Virus record (IMG/VR): IMGVR_UViG_3300029915_000009
Span: 41,057 to 105,056 of that record
DNA: 64,000 bases
Reading direction: 5' to 3' (one strand)
Source: a virus
The notes under the pieces are model-generated. The model did not search any database and was not told the DNA's origin. It saw only the letters and a list, made by a program, of their open reading frames with translations. Made by a program: the position numbers and the translations under genes. Below, in pieces: positions 32,701-41,441 of the stretch; the first letter of the stretch is position 1, and each line of letters opens with the position of its first letter.

Positions 32701-34711
32701 CGGATTTGCAAATGCCAATGGCACCGGGGGAATAATTAAAAATACTAGTAGTTATGAGTTGTCATTAATCCCTAGATTAGATGCGAGTGGGCAACCTATT
32801 GTTAACGGCTTGCAGTTAGCAATTTATTCGGCGCCTTCCGGCAAATATATTCAAGATTTTAATTATGTTGCTAATTTAGGTACATTAGACGAAAATAATG
32901 GTCGTCAATGTGTTACCCCGGAATATCCAAACGGAATTTATGCATATTTTATTACAGTTGATAACAATAATGTACCAACTTATCCATACGTACTGGGACC
33001 AAATTATAACGGAATACCGTTTAATACCGCGTATACCTATATAAATGGTAATAATATTCCTGTATATTCCAACGGAAATATAACTATTCCCTTCCTTCCT
33101 GTAATAGATACCGTTAACGGGTTTATTAGAACCCCAGACGGATCTGTTAGTTCGGATCCAGTAACCTTACAATTACCAGTTTATTCAGCATGGAACAATA
33201 ATTACATTAACAATAGTAGTCTTATTAGGTCAATAGATACGACATTGCGCTTTGATCGTGTAAGTTCTTCCATCGAATATCTAGATGCGAATGTTTCTTA
33301 TCCTGTTAGCTCGGTCTTATATGATACCGCCAATAGCGCTTTCGTTGAAGGTGCAATTTTTTCAGTTGCTAATGTTGAGCTAGTTAACTCCGGACAGCAT
33401 TATAAAGTATTTGACCTATTAAACTTGGAAGGAGGAACATATTCAAATAGTGCAACTATATTAGTTACATCGATTGATAGTTCACATAATAATTCTATAT
33501 CAACTTTTTCATTAGTACCCGCAGAAGACGAATATTATACTTCTTTTCCGTCCAACATCGCAAATGTGTTAACGACTGATATTACCGTGAATTCTATTGG
33601 TTACGGCGCGACATTTAGTGTTAATTTCCAAAGAAATATAGCAAATAATAATTCTATTGCTGAATCAACGGCAATGAATAGAATTACAGCATTATATGAA
33701 CCAACAAATAATATGTTTGCAAATCAGGCGCGACTATTAATGAATAACGTGGAGTATCCAGGTGTTTTTGTTAATGGCGGAGACATGGTTCAAACGTACT
33801 CAATTCCAACCGGATCTCTATATGATATAGATGACGATTCTGAGTTTACATCTCTTAATGTTGCATGGCATCCAAATCTTATAACTAATACAGGATTATC
33901 TATGGTCAATGCTAGGTTTGGAAATTCGTCCGGGTATTTTGGGGGCGCATCATCCCAGTATATAACGGCAAATCAAGCAAGTCCTGATATAAATGATTTA
34001 GGAAATACTTCCAATATTTTTACTATTGAATTTTTCTGTAACTTTTCAAATATCAATTCAAATATTATGACGTTGATTGATACCCGGTTAAATAATTCTA
34101 GTAATAATGGGATGGTTATTTATAAAAATAGTGCAAATTATATTTGCTTTGGTGAAAACACAAGTAATGCATTCATATCTAGTCTTCTCCCAGTAACTAT
34201 CAATGACTGGACTTATATTACTGTACAGGGCAACGGCAATAATCTTTATATATATTTTAATGGAATGTTAAACGAATCTGTCGCAAATATTGGGTTACCA
34301 ATTTTTTCGGATTCAAGTCTAACTATAGGAGCTGAAATTTCAGGTGCAAATATTTTTTCTGGATACCTCGATGAATTACGATGGACGACAGGCATTACTA
34401 GATATACGCCGGGAACAATAATAATTCCTATTCCAAATCAGCCATTCCCTAGAAATTTAGCAGGAGATCCATATTTTAATTTACCATACACTCCAATAAT
34501 TTATGGATTTGAATCGTTAAATAACGAGGCTAGTCCAACTATTACTTTCGAAGCGGTTAATTCAGTAACATATATTAACGATTTATCCTGGAATCAAAAA
34601 CAATTAGAGTTAGTCAATTATGGGTCGAATCTTAAAATAGATTCTTCTCTATTAAATACTAATATACAACCACAAAACAGCTTAATAATGGCATTAACTT
34701 TGAATCAATAA
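29732..34711 (+). CDS. Giant structural protein with YHYH-like and LamG-like domains (1659 aa)
   Basis: GTG start after GAGGGAG; an ATAAATA core (29708-29714) lies 18 nt upstream. Near residue 977, GYAWDGSPIYGPYGF resembles the YHYH domain. Residues about 1425-1560 (FTIEFFCNF, WTYITVQGNGNNLYIYFNG, GYLDELRWTTGITRY) form a LamG/concanavalin-type jelly roll. It continues the style of the 22330 protein and may be part of the same fibre or baseplate complex. A hairpin TGCCAT/ATGGCA lies in the 79-bp gap before it. Confidence 0.8.
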   Translation: MISQSVFSKFVLVDSIVPSDSVFQQVGQNTKWLGPDLIGTVKTINNQSVPNPEDSFLDGTYFDGLQNKFIELTTESAQNITIYQVLTTKRTWVDSTQDIIQLTPVNNIILEKSVQPNLIYAGNIENIFITDSANPEETIKIFNNTNLSHGWTVETSQELPIDPASISRAWIYDSVTKIKLVDLEVVDLSSGILPGTLDENLDYICDNDPAIYNIPNWMPGALYNISDRVLYGGLLYQALHAGKSGSVFNSKLWTLIESKNTFTSPGNEKWGNAQLGKTWFKTQNLKTVNAQLGTISQRASDWNQWFPNSQIEVYEWVSSAVPPAAYSSSDANGYITDPNCPYTFDAASNAPYGFWVYDKTLPGTRHDMSTDQLISALANIPNSGIPMLTAIDTNAVAVWNINQFISANTVILHIDYVLESADNQPHNEFALISNDGTKSWYHTPIYQKFIDSLTGVTSFDLLVPDITLPSSQQTGILENPVQSIFVNRVTALDIYYSVINSQLANLAVTSSAIISALSASDPLPISGFSQQLSNRTILNQLDITLFPENYRILLTEDSTLNNYWSIVAVSNGEWQIVQTQLYDLSKNWKYIDWYSPDYISTQPTYSLNSIGDLPQITYKLNDVVQINGENGNSSIYLATANSLDSNILELEPILIHNGSIQFLPNLYDFISSGIGFDVSSFDAEPFDNDPYLEIRMITSILNDMILVGNDDLTKAADRAFYAVIQYIMSENKNLDWLFKTSFVSVNYTNRSLNIQGNYEPDNQSTIENFIQETTPFHTRIRQFNDTYTSDDYANIGISDFDLPAQYDNNYANIVLEYTNNVRPNGLLQLSQFSNITGVFADATSFYVTSNGLPNYATNFPQVDDETAVEPQNWSFGFPQSIQTANTTFTTIINVNGPEALATNGIPFYSSNSGENETLYQLGNIANQQTLTINSVWEAIQDGLDPGAGYPNENGVFQYFSDPYLLYTKNSSSHSPIIGYAWDGSPIYGPYGFANANGTGGIIKNTSSYELSLIPRLDASGQPIVNGLQLAIYSAPSGKYIQDFNYVANLGTLDENNGRQCVTPEYPNGIYAYFITVDNNNVPTYPYVLGPNYNGIPFNTAYTYINGNNIPVYSNGNITIPFLPVIDTVNGFIRTPDGSVSSDPVTLQLPVYSAWNNNYINNSSLIRSIDTTLRFDRVSSSIEYLDANVSYPVSSVLYDTANSAFVEGAIFSVANVELVNSGQHYKVFDLLNLEGGTYSNSATILVTSIDSSHNNSISTFSLVPAEDEYYTSFPSNIANVLTTDITVNSIGYGATFSVNFQRNIANNNSIAESTAMNRITALYEPTNNMFANQARLLMNNVEYPGVFVNGGDMVQTYSIPTGSLYDIDDDSEFTSLNVAWHPNLITNTGLSMVNARFGNSSGYFGGASSQYITANQASPDINDLGNTSNIFTIEFFCNFSNINSNIMTLIDTRLNNSSNNGMVIYKNSANYICFGENTSNAFISSLLPVTINDWTYITVQGNGNNLYIYFNGMLNESVANIGLPIFSDSSLTIGAEISGANIFSGYLDELRWTTGITRYTPGTIIIPIPNQPFPRNLAGDPYFNLPYTPIIYGFESLNNEASPTITFEAVNSVTYINDLSWNQKQLELVNYGSNLKIDSSLLNTNIQPQNSLIMALTLNQ

Positions 34712-34719
34712 GAGGAACA

Positions 34720-36336
34720 GTGGGCAACGGATACGCAAGAGCGATAGGCGATAGCGATTATAATTTTGGTTATCAAGATTTCACGATAGAATTTTTCGTC
34801 GAGACCTTTAGCCACATTGGGGCGCAAACATTATTCGAAATTACTAATAATGAATCCTCGGCTACCGATTTATACAAAAAAACTAGATTCGTTACATTAT
34901 TGGAAAATGGAAATATTAATACATATGCCCTTCAAAGTAGCTGGCCAATAATTCTTTCGAGCGGCAACAATTTTTTCCAATTACCAGGAGCCGAAGCCAG
35001 TAATATTAAAATATTTTATAACGGCACATTATTAGCTACCGATCAATATACTTTTATTAATGGAAATGTAACATTGTCTAGCGATGTAATCGTATCTGGA
35101 ACTGTTCTAGTAGAGGCCTGCGAGATATTATTTTCAATACTAGGGAATCAAGTTTCTGAAACTACTACCCATTTTGTTAGTGTTGAACGTAAAGACAGCA
35201 AATGTTATTTATTCTTAGACGGAGTATTACAAGGTAACGCTGCTACCGCATTAATTAGTATTCCCGATCAATTAATAACAAATTCGATACCCCCGTATCA
35301 GGTACTTAATCGGACCAATGGTCCGGCGCTATTAACTATTGGCGCCAACAAAAATGGGGAAAATCCATTATTAGGAAAATTCGGTGATATTCGAGTAACA
35401 AAAGGGGTTGCGCGGCATGTAGTAACTTTAAACGAGCAAAATTCTATTTATAGTCTATCAACGGATACTACTTTAGGTACCCGAGCGCAAGATATTAATA
35501 TTTACGGTGGAGGATTTGTAGATAGCATGACTAGTCATGCTCCCGAAGAACGAATAGAGGGACAAATTTTTGATACTCTAGAGATCGATGTTTTTCAAAA
35601 TGCAAACTGTTCATATTTAAGTTCAAATATATCAAATATCTCTGCTCCAATTTCTAATATAGCTAATCCTTATTTTAACGCAAATGCCTTATTATTAGGC
35701 TATAGAATTTTCAAAGATAGCATTTCGATTGGCCCATTCGATTCTTATCAATTTACTACAGCAAATTCCTTTATCTATAAAGTGCCATGGAGTACATTAG
35801 ATAATGACTCAGCTACTATACAAATCGATGGAATAAGTCTTCCATCGGCTAGCTGGTCCATTAAAAATAATAATTTAGTTTTGCCGTCTGATATACCGGC
35901 AAATAGTAATGTAGTTATTACTTTAACTGGCGACGTTACGTATTATAGCCTAGGAGCAAATGCGGTATCCACATTAACTGCCAATCTTAATTCAACTGAT
36001 TCAACTATATCTGTTCAAAATACCAATCAATTTATAACTCCCGTATTAGCGGCTAATCTTCGAGGGCAAGTTTTTATAAATGGCGAATGTATAACTTATC
36101 TATATATTAATCGAACAAGTAATATTTTATCGGGATTAATGCGCGGCACTTCCGGCACAGGTATACCAAATGTTCATTTAGCTAATTCACAAATCGTGGT
36201 GGCATCGTTCACCCAACAAGTTACCGCGAATCCGGGTTCAACCTCGTGGTATGATTCGGCTAATGTTCCATTAGCTAATTCAAATTCTGCAATTTCGACA
36301 TTTTTGCTTTCACAAGGTGCATTTATCCCGGCATAA
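34720..36336 (+). CDS. LamG-domain structural protein (538 aa)
   Basis: GTG start after AAGAGGAAC, 8 bp after the previous stop. A LamG-like jelly roll begins at once (YQDFTIEFFVETFSHIGAQT to GKFGDIRVTKGVARH, about residues 18-225), followed by beta-rich modules with STDSTISVQNTNQF and RGTSGTGIPNVH. It may have split from the preceding giant gene, which ends in a similar domain. Confidence 0.75.
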   Translation: MGNGYARAIGDSDYNFGYQDFTIEFFVETFSHIGAQTLFEITNNESSATDLYKKTRFVTLLENGNINTYALQSSWPIILSSGNNFFQLPGAEASNIKIFYNGTLLATDQYTFINGNVTLSSDVIVSGTVLVEACEILFSILGNQVSETTTHFVSVERKDSKCYLFLDGVLQGNAATALISIPDQLITNSIPPYQVLNRTNGPALLTIGANKNGENPLLGKFGDIRVTKGVARHVVTLNEQNSIYSLSTDTTLGTRAQDINIYGGGFVDSMTSHAPEERIEGQIFDTLEIDVFQNANCSYLSSNISNISAPISNIANPYFNANALLLGYRIFKDSISIGPFDSYQFTTANSFIYKVPWSTLDNDSATIQIDGISLPSASWSIKNNNLVLPSDIPANSNVVITLTGDVTYYSLGANAVSTLTANLNSTDSTISVQNTNQFITPVLAANLRGQVFINGECITYLYINRTSNILSGLMRGTSGTGIPNVHLANSQIVVASFTQQVTANPGSTSWYDSANVPLANSNSAISTFLLSQGAFIPA

Positions 36337-36340
36337 ATAT

Positions 36341-36469
36341 ATGATGAAGCCAAATGAAATTCCGATTATTACTGCGGTTGAACACCTTAAGATAATTATA
36401 ATCGAAAAAAAAGACAACGGCAATATAATACTAACAAATAGTAAAATATGCATTAACCAGAGAGTATAA
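36341..36469 (+). CDS. Small hypothetical protein (42 aa)
   Basis: MMKPNEIPIITAVEHLKIII, then EKKDNGNIIL and a basic end, stopping exactly before the next gene's ATG. An ATAAATA core at 36333-36339 overlaps the preceding stop and lies 1 nt before this ATG (4 nt before the second ATG). Function unknown. Confidence 0.55.
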   Translation: MMKPNEIPIITAVEHLKIIIIEKKDNGNIILTNSKICINQRV

Positions 36470-37078
36470 ATGGAAAACGAAAATATTATTTTAAGCGGTC
36501 ATCTTAAAATTATCGACCCAATAACCAAAGAAATTTTAGTTGACAAGTCAAATTCTATTAACTTTGAAACAATGTCTGTCGCTATTGTACAAAGTCTCAT
36601 AAGTGGGCCGCTTAATGCTTCTACCTATAGTCAAACTGGATTTGTGTATTCATTAGCGTTCGGCAATGGCGGAACAACGGTTAGCAGTTCGGGTATTATA
36701 ACCTATAATCCTCCAAACACTATTGGCACAGCCGCAGCATTATATAATCAAACGTATAGCAAAATAATAAACAATAATTTTTCAGCCGATACCGATTCAA
36801 CAGATAATAATATTACGTACGACCATGTTCCCGGGAAAGCATATACAGATATGGTAATATCATGTATGTTAAATTACGGTGAGCCGGCTAATCAAATAGC
36901 ATTTGATAATTCAAATAATATTAATAGCCAATATGCATTTGACGAAATGGGAATCGTTAGTAGTTCCGGGCAATTGTTAACACATGTAATCTTTACCCCC
37001 GTTTTAAAAAGCGCTAATCGTCTGCTTAACATAACTTATACGATTCGTATATCAACACTATCTTCACTCGCGGCATAA
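36470..37078 (+). CDS. Virion structural protein (202 aa)
   Basis: Begins MENENIILSGHLKIIDPITK. A beta-rich body with LAFGNGGTT and YAFDEMGIVSSSGQLLTHVIF recalls phage tail or baseplate proteins that sit next to fibres (the F-x-E-[ML]-G[IL]-x(4-6)-LLTHVIF pattern). It lies between the LamG protein and the fibre gene at 37088. Confidence 0.65.
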   Translation: MENENIILSGHLKIIDPITKEILVDKSNSINFETMSVAIVQSLISGPLNASTYSQTGFVYSLAFGNGGTTVSSSGIITYNPPNTIGTAAALYNQTYSKIINNNFSADTDSTDNNITYDHVPGKAYTDMVISCMLNYGEPANQIAFDNSNNINSQYAFDEMGIVSSSGQLLTHVIFTPVLKSANRLLNITYTIRISTLSSLAA

Positions 37079-37087
37079 GGAATACTA

Positions 37088-38818
37088 ATGGGATATAAAG
37101 TAAATTTAACTAATGGAAATATTTTAACAAACGTCCCCGATTCTCAAATGGTATCTGCTTATGGCGGCCTTACTCTTATCGGAAAAAAATATCCAGGTTT
37201 CGGTACGGTCTTAAATGAAGATTTAGTTAGAATAACTGAAAATTTTGCAAACTCTACCCCTCCCCCAAATCCATTCATAGGACAATTTTGGTTCGATAGC
37301 GTTTCTAATATCATTAAGTTCTGGAATGGAACAATTTTCAAACCAATAAGTGTTATTACTACCGGCGCGGTAGCCCCATTAAATCCATTAGAAGGTGACG
37401 AATGGTTTGACACCGTACATAAACAACTTTTTGTATGGGATATAACTCTTAATCAATGGATTTTAATTGGGCCTCCGGGAAGTGAAGGCACCGGGCTAGA
37501 AGGATTTGTGGTAACTGCATTAGCGTCTAATAGTAATATTATCTATCTAGAATTATATGCTAATGATAATCTTATTGCTATTGTCTCTTCAGATAATCTC
37601 ATTAGTCCAGGTATAGCAGGGTTTGGAAATATTAGACCCGGCATAAATTTTGTCACTTCACCGACGCACGGTATTACCGGCAGCGGAATTTATAACGTCA
37701 ACGATATATCAATTGGCGACAATGACCAACTTCGCATGTCTATTGATGTTAATGACAATACAGTACTATCGGTTAACAATGGCAATGTTCTTTATGCTAC
37801 TAATGGAAACACGTTGGTTGCAGGAGAATTAGCAAATATAACTGGTACCGTGTATATAAATAATTTAGTTGTAGCTAATTCGCTTTATAGTACTGTACCT
37901 GGCAGTAATAATCAAGTATTGTTTAATCAAAATGGTATTTTATCCGCTACTGCTAATCTAACATTAGATAGCACGGGTGAGAATGTAATAATTCCAAATA
38001 CTTTAAATGTTGAAAATATTGAAGTTTACGATACTGTTGATATAGCAGGCAATGTAAATTCAACCGGTGCAAATATAATTGGTCCGTTAACGGTAGCAAA
38101 TTCGGCTGCTATTAGTGAATCATTATTAATTTCAGAAAATCTTTCTGTATTGGGTACTGCTATACTAGGCGGGCTGATTACAGGAGCGGAAACGGCAAGT
38201 TATGTAACAATACAGCCCGGCGCGACCGCACCAAAAGCTCTTGTAGTTCAAACTTTTGGCGGCAGCACTAATCTATTAACAATTGATTCGGTTGGTGACA
38301 CCACTGTTAATGGCACTCTTACGGTACAAAATCAACTTTCAGTAGATGGTGTTTCAACTCTAGACGCACTAGTTACTGCGCAAAGTGATTTACACATTCA
38401 AGGAACTACGGTAATTAATCAAGGAGGTGCGGGCCAAATATCATTACCTACGGCAGCGCCACCTTCTGTAGGATCTCCGCTTATAAATGCAGGCTCGGCA
38501 TTAGCAGCATGGGGTAACTACAATCTTAATTCATTTTTAACTCATGCTCTTAGCGGCAATGGATATCAATATTTTCCGGGTGGCCTAATCTTGCAATGGG
38601 GTACGACTCCGTCACTTGTGGATAATACTACACAAAATTTTCCCTTTACTACCCCATTTACCCATGCTTGTTTTGGAATGGTTGCTACCGATAACGGGCC
38701 GCGTGTAACACTAGGAGTACCCCAACCAATGGCGGCAGCGCCAACAGATTCCGATCATTTTAATATAATTTGCGGTGGTAGTGGGGAAACTGCGTTCTGG
38801 ATAGCAATAGGATATTAA
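37088..38818 (+). CDS. Tail fibre protein (576 aa)
   Basis: The N-terminal block ITENFANSTPPPNPFIGQFW with WFDS and a repeated GDEWFDTVHKQLFVWD is a widespread phage tail-fibre start. A repetitive beta region (about residues 200-440) follows, and a C terminus of phage-fibre type with SGNGYQYFPGGLILQWG and FTTPFTHACFGMVAT. Its stop overlaps the start of the ART-like gene. Confidence 0.85.
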   Translation: MGYKVNLTNGNILTNVPDSQMVSAYGGLTLIGKKYPGFGTVLNEDLVRITENFANSTPPPNPFIGQFWFDSVSNIIKFWNGTIFKPISVITTGAVAPLNPLEGDEWFDTVHKQLFVWDITLNQWILIGPPGSEGTGLEGFVVTALASNSNIIYLELYANDNLIAIVSSDNLISPGIAGFGNIRPGINFVTSPTHGITGSGIYNVNDISIGDNDQLRMSIDVNDNTVLSVNNGNVLYATNGNTLVAGELANITGTVYINNLVVANSLYSTVPGSNNQVLFNQNGILSATANLTLDSTGENVIIPNTLNVENIEVYDTVDIAGNVNSTGANIIGPLTVANSAAISESLLISENLSVLGTAILGGLITGAETASYVTIQPGATAPKALVVQTFGGSTNLLTIDSVGDTTVNGTLTVQNQLSVDGVSTLDALVTAQSDLHIQGTTVINQGGAGQISLPTAAPPSVGSPLINAGSALAAWGNYNLNSFLTHALSGNGYQYFPGGLILQWGTTPSLVDNTTQNFPFTTPFTHACFGMVATDNGPRVTLGVPQPMAAAPTDSDHFNIICGGSGETAFWIAIGY

Positions 38819-39381
38819 TGAGAGAATTTGAAATTACTCCAGACCTCAATAATATTAAAAAATTTATCAGCAAATCTTGCTCTCAAATTGTTGATTTCTA
38901 CAAATCTTCGGGTGAATTTCTTTATCACGGATCACACCGATTAGAAAATATGTTTATTATTTCTAAGGTTGCCGATAGGCACCCAATGTCATTTTCTATT
39001 AAACAACAAAAAATATTTGATGAAAAATTATCAGCAGCAGGATTTAAGGCTCTACGATCGAATAGTATTTTCTGCACAAATAAAAGATCTGTGGCAAATA
39101 GATATGGAAAAATTTTCATAACCTTCCCATTCAATAACTTCGAGTTCACATGGTCAGAAACGATGCAAGATTTATATACGAATTATGATCAGGGCAAATA
39201 TTCAAAATACGCACCTAAAATTATAGACATGGATCCCAACGAGTTTACTTCGTTATATTCATTTAGGCAGGATAATTTGTTAAAGGCAACTACATCAGGT
39301 AATGAAATACTAATTACTGGAAAATGTATGTTCTTGGCGGAAGAAAAATTCAATGCACTTATCAAGGAATTAATAGCTTGA
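38818..39381 (+). CDS. ADP-ribosyltransferase-like paralogue, Arg replaced by His
   Basis: 187 residues, overlapping the fibre stop. Family blocks are present: GFKALRSNSIFC near residue 74-85, ITFPFNNFEFTW near 105 and GNEILITGK near 160. The first motif reads FLYHGS instead of LYRG, so the NAD-binding Arg is lost, and the usual HG near the Glu is TG. It is probably catalytically inactive. The N terminus MREFEI fits the shared packaging-like signature. Its placement after a tail fibre supports late expression. Confidence 0.7.
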   Translation: MREFEITPDLNNIKKFISKSCSQIVDFYKSSGEFLYHGSHRLENMFIISKVADRHPMSFSIKQQKIFDEKLSAAGFKALRSNSIFCTNKRSVANRYGKIFITFPFNNFEFTWSETMQDLYTNYDQGKYSKYAPKIIDMDPNEFTSLYSFRQDNLLKATTSGNEILITGKCMFLAEEKFNALIKELIA

Positions 39382-39406
39382 CATTCGGCATAAAATCAAT
39401 TATAAT
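39378..39406 (+). promoter_or_regulatory. Consensus sigma70-type promoter giving a leaderless start
   Basis: TTGACA (39378-39383), 17-bp spacer, TATAAT (39401-39406), then 6 nt and the ATG at 39413. The -35 overlaps the end of the ART-like gene. Confidence 0.92.
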
Positions 39407-39412
39407 CAAACG

Positions 39413-40714
39413 ATGATAAGATATATTAATTCGTTGTGCGGGGCCGGCAAAACATATTTTGCTGTTAACTTATCTAAAGAACTCGTTAATAACAAAAAAC
39501 GAGTGCTTTTCGTAACCCCCTCAACCGATTTGCAATACGAAATTGCTAAACGATTGGGAAATACCCCATATAAAATTATCAATTATATGGAAAATGACAG
39601 TATGGGTGTTACTAAGGCAATCAATGCATATCTAACAATACCATTACGATGCGAAGTCCTTATTATTACACATGCGGCATTTAAGAATATTTTGAATTTT
39701 CCGAATAAAAAAAATTGGACTGTTTTTGTTGATGAAGAAATAGAACCAACTGACTTCATTACTTTTGATTCGGACGATGCATCAAGTTATGAATTCGGTA
39801 ATGACCTAATGGCAGATATTGAAAAAATTAGTACCTGCAAAATAAATGCCGGTGGGTACACGTCTATTAAGCGAAAACGTCTCTCAAAAGAAGATCAGCG
39901 ATTTTTAAAAACTCTTTGCTTTCGCGACGATTTTATTTACCCGCCATTCCAAAAATTTATTCAATTGATATTGAATCCCAATATGAAAATATATGCGGAT
40001 ACTGCATCATTGACAGCTTTTAAATTTGGTAATTACGAAGCCGAAATGTGGGCTGAATTAAATACCAACATATTTGAAGGTTTTGAAAACATTTATTTAA
40101 TGGGCGCAGAAATTCAACGTAGTAAAATCATAGCCTATTTTAAGTTAAAAGGCATTGCAATTGAAGAGTTTGTAATTCCTAAAAGATTTGATAAGCACGA
40201 TCAACCTATTACTATCAAATGGATGACCGAAAAAATTAGTCTATGGAGTAAAAATTACTACAACTCAAAAAATCTTATAGAACCAACTCTTACCAATTTC
40301 GAATTATTCGATCTATTAGTTGGAAATTCAATTGGTGATAACGAAATTTTGTTACAGAATAATAAAGGTAATAAATTTACCCATATTAAAAATCCTATTT
40401 TTATGCCGTTTGAAGTTAAGGGATTAAACACCTATGTTGGTACACATAATTACGGAGAATCTGGTGCTTATAGGTGGCCACCCGCGTACCAGAAAAAAAT
40501 GGTAGATCTCGGATTCGATGCTGACGAAATTTTAATGCATCATACGCTATCTCACTCATATCAAGGTCTTTTACGTAGTTCCTTAAGAACCGGAGCATAT
40601 AATAACAATATTGTATATCTACCAACTAAGGCTATGGCTCAAAATATGAGAAATTTATTTTTTCCCAATGCTACAGTTGAACAGATAGAAGAAGCAAATT
40701 ATTTTTTCAAATAA
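39413..40714 (+). CDS. SF2 helicase-like ATPase (433 aa)
   Basis: Walker A SLCGAGKTYF at residues about 6-15, motif Ia VLFVTPSTDLQYEIAKRL near 30, motif Ib-like VLIITHAAF near 83, and Walker B-like WTVFVDEEIEP near 102 (DEE rather than DEAD/DEAH). The C-terminal half ends with LSHSYQGLLRSSLRTG near 385, which fits helicase motif VI with its arginine finger. Similar helicase-like proteins are known from large phages. Role in replication or recombination is inferred. Predicted leaderless mRNA. Confidence 0.72.
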   Translation: MIRYINSLCGAGKTYFAVNLSKELVNNKKRVLFVTPSTDLQYEIAKRLGNTPYKIINYMENDSMGVTKAINAYLTIPLRCEVLIITHAAFKNILNFPNKKNWTVFVDEEIEPTDFITFDSDDASSYEFGNDLMADIEKISTCKINAGGYTSIKRKRLSKEDQRFLKTLCFRDDFIYPPFQKFIQLILNPNMKIYADTASLTAFKFGNYEAEMWAELNTNIFEGFENIYLMGAEIQRSKIIAYFKLKGIAIEEFVIPKRFDKHDQPITIKWMTEKISLWSKNYYNSKNLIEPTLTNFELFDLLVGNSIGDNEILLQNNKGNKFTHIKNPIFMPFEVKGLNTYVGTHNYGESGAYRWPPAYQKKMVDLGFDADEILMHHTLSHSYQGLLRSSLRTGAYNNNIVYLPTKAMAQNMRNLFFPNATVEQIEEANYFFK

Positions 40715-40727
40715 AATAAAAAATGTC

Positions 40728-40756
40728 TTGACAAGTTAACGTATCAATGTTATATT
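40728..40756 (+). promoter_or_regulatory. Sigma70-type promoter for a structured RNA
   Basis: TTGACA (40728-40733), 17-bp spacer, TATATT (40751-40756). The expected transcription start is about 40763. No convincing gene follows; instead about 450 nt rich in stems. Confidence 0.8.
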
Positions 40757-40762
40757 GTATAT

Positions 40763-41216
40763 TAATCATGGAAAATACTTATGGAGTAGCAAATATGGAG
40801 CAATACCTACAATTTAGATCAAAGGTTATTGGCCTTAAACACCCAGCAACTCCTAGTGTCCAATGTCGTTGGTAGAGTACTACCTGGAGGGTCCCCCCAT
40901 CAATATAGCTATCATGGCTTGAGAAAAGTGACAAAGACAGACAGGTAAAGGCGAGAGCGTAATGCTCCTAATCCTGATATAGTTATTTCAAATTGCTAAA
41001 CTCATTTGAAATAATTGCGTTGTGTTTTTCAGATCAATCATAGACCGCACGGTCTTATTTCAGTACAGCATAACCGCTGAAATTCCTATGAAGCCCCGGA
41101 AGCCCAAAATGAAGAGCCGGATCTTAATGATATAGCGGGATAGGAAGGATTGGAGTTTAGTTTGGAAGTTGTTCCAAAGAGACGGGAGGCGCCCCAAGCG
41201 TCTTTGTCTTTAAAAT
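40763..41216 (+). ncRNA. Large structured non-coding RNA candidate (about 450 nt)
   Basis: No ORF over 35 codons on the sense strand. Many stems can be read: GGTAG-AGTA-CTACC (about 40869-40882); GAGC/GCTC at about 40958-40970; the perfect 11-bp TTATTTCAAAT/ATTTGAAATAA near 40982-41014; AGACC/GGTCT near 41042-41055; ATTTCAG/CTGAAAT near 41058-41085; a long-range TTCCTAT/ATAGGAA (about 41084-41090 with 41141-41147) enclosing a CCGG/CCGG stem; TTTGGAA/TTCCAAA (41161-41178); and a terminal GACG/CGTC stem (41181-41202) followed by TTTGTCTTT. It has its own promoter and terminator. Size and setting recall the large phage RNA classes GOLLD and ROOL, but membership is not shown. Confidence 0.65.
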
Positions 41217-41236
41217 AACCATAATTTTATTTTTAA

Positions 41237-41423
41237 TTCATCAAAAATATTTAAAATTTTCGCTTTTCGGACTTGTGGAGAGCACATAGCGAAAGCGCCA
41301 GTAAGCGAAGCCAGTGAACGACAGTGAAAAATTTTAATAATATTTGATGAGATGTTTCACTGTCGTTCACTGGCTTCGCATATCGCTTTCGCTTGGTGTT
41401 GTCATCCACCACTCGGAAAAGCA
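41237..41423. repeat. Large imperfect inverted repeat (arms about 60-70 nt)
   Basis: The core is perfect: 41305-41329 is the reverse complement of 41355-41379 (25 bp). The outer arms continue with 41289-41297 against 41384-41392 (9 bp) and GCTTTTC near 41262 against GAAAAGC near 41416. In addition, 41237-41260 is nearly complementary to 41327-41349, which includes the loop, so two folds compete. No gene lies inside. It could be an origin, a mobile palindromic element or a very strong mRNA-end structure. Confidence 0.85.
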
Positions 41424-41441
41424 AAACAAGGAAATATATTT

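Noticed and set aside
40768-40875. 35-codon ORF just after the 40728 promoter
   Set aside because: No ribosome site, unremarkable sequence, and it overlaps stems of the structured RNA; treated as chance.
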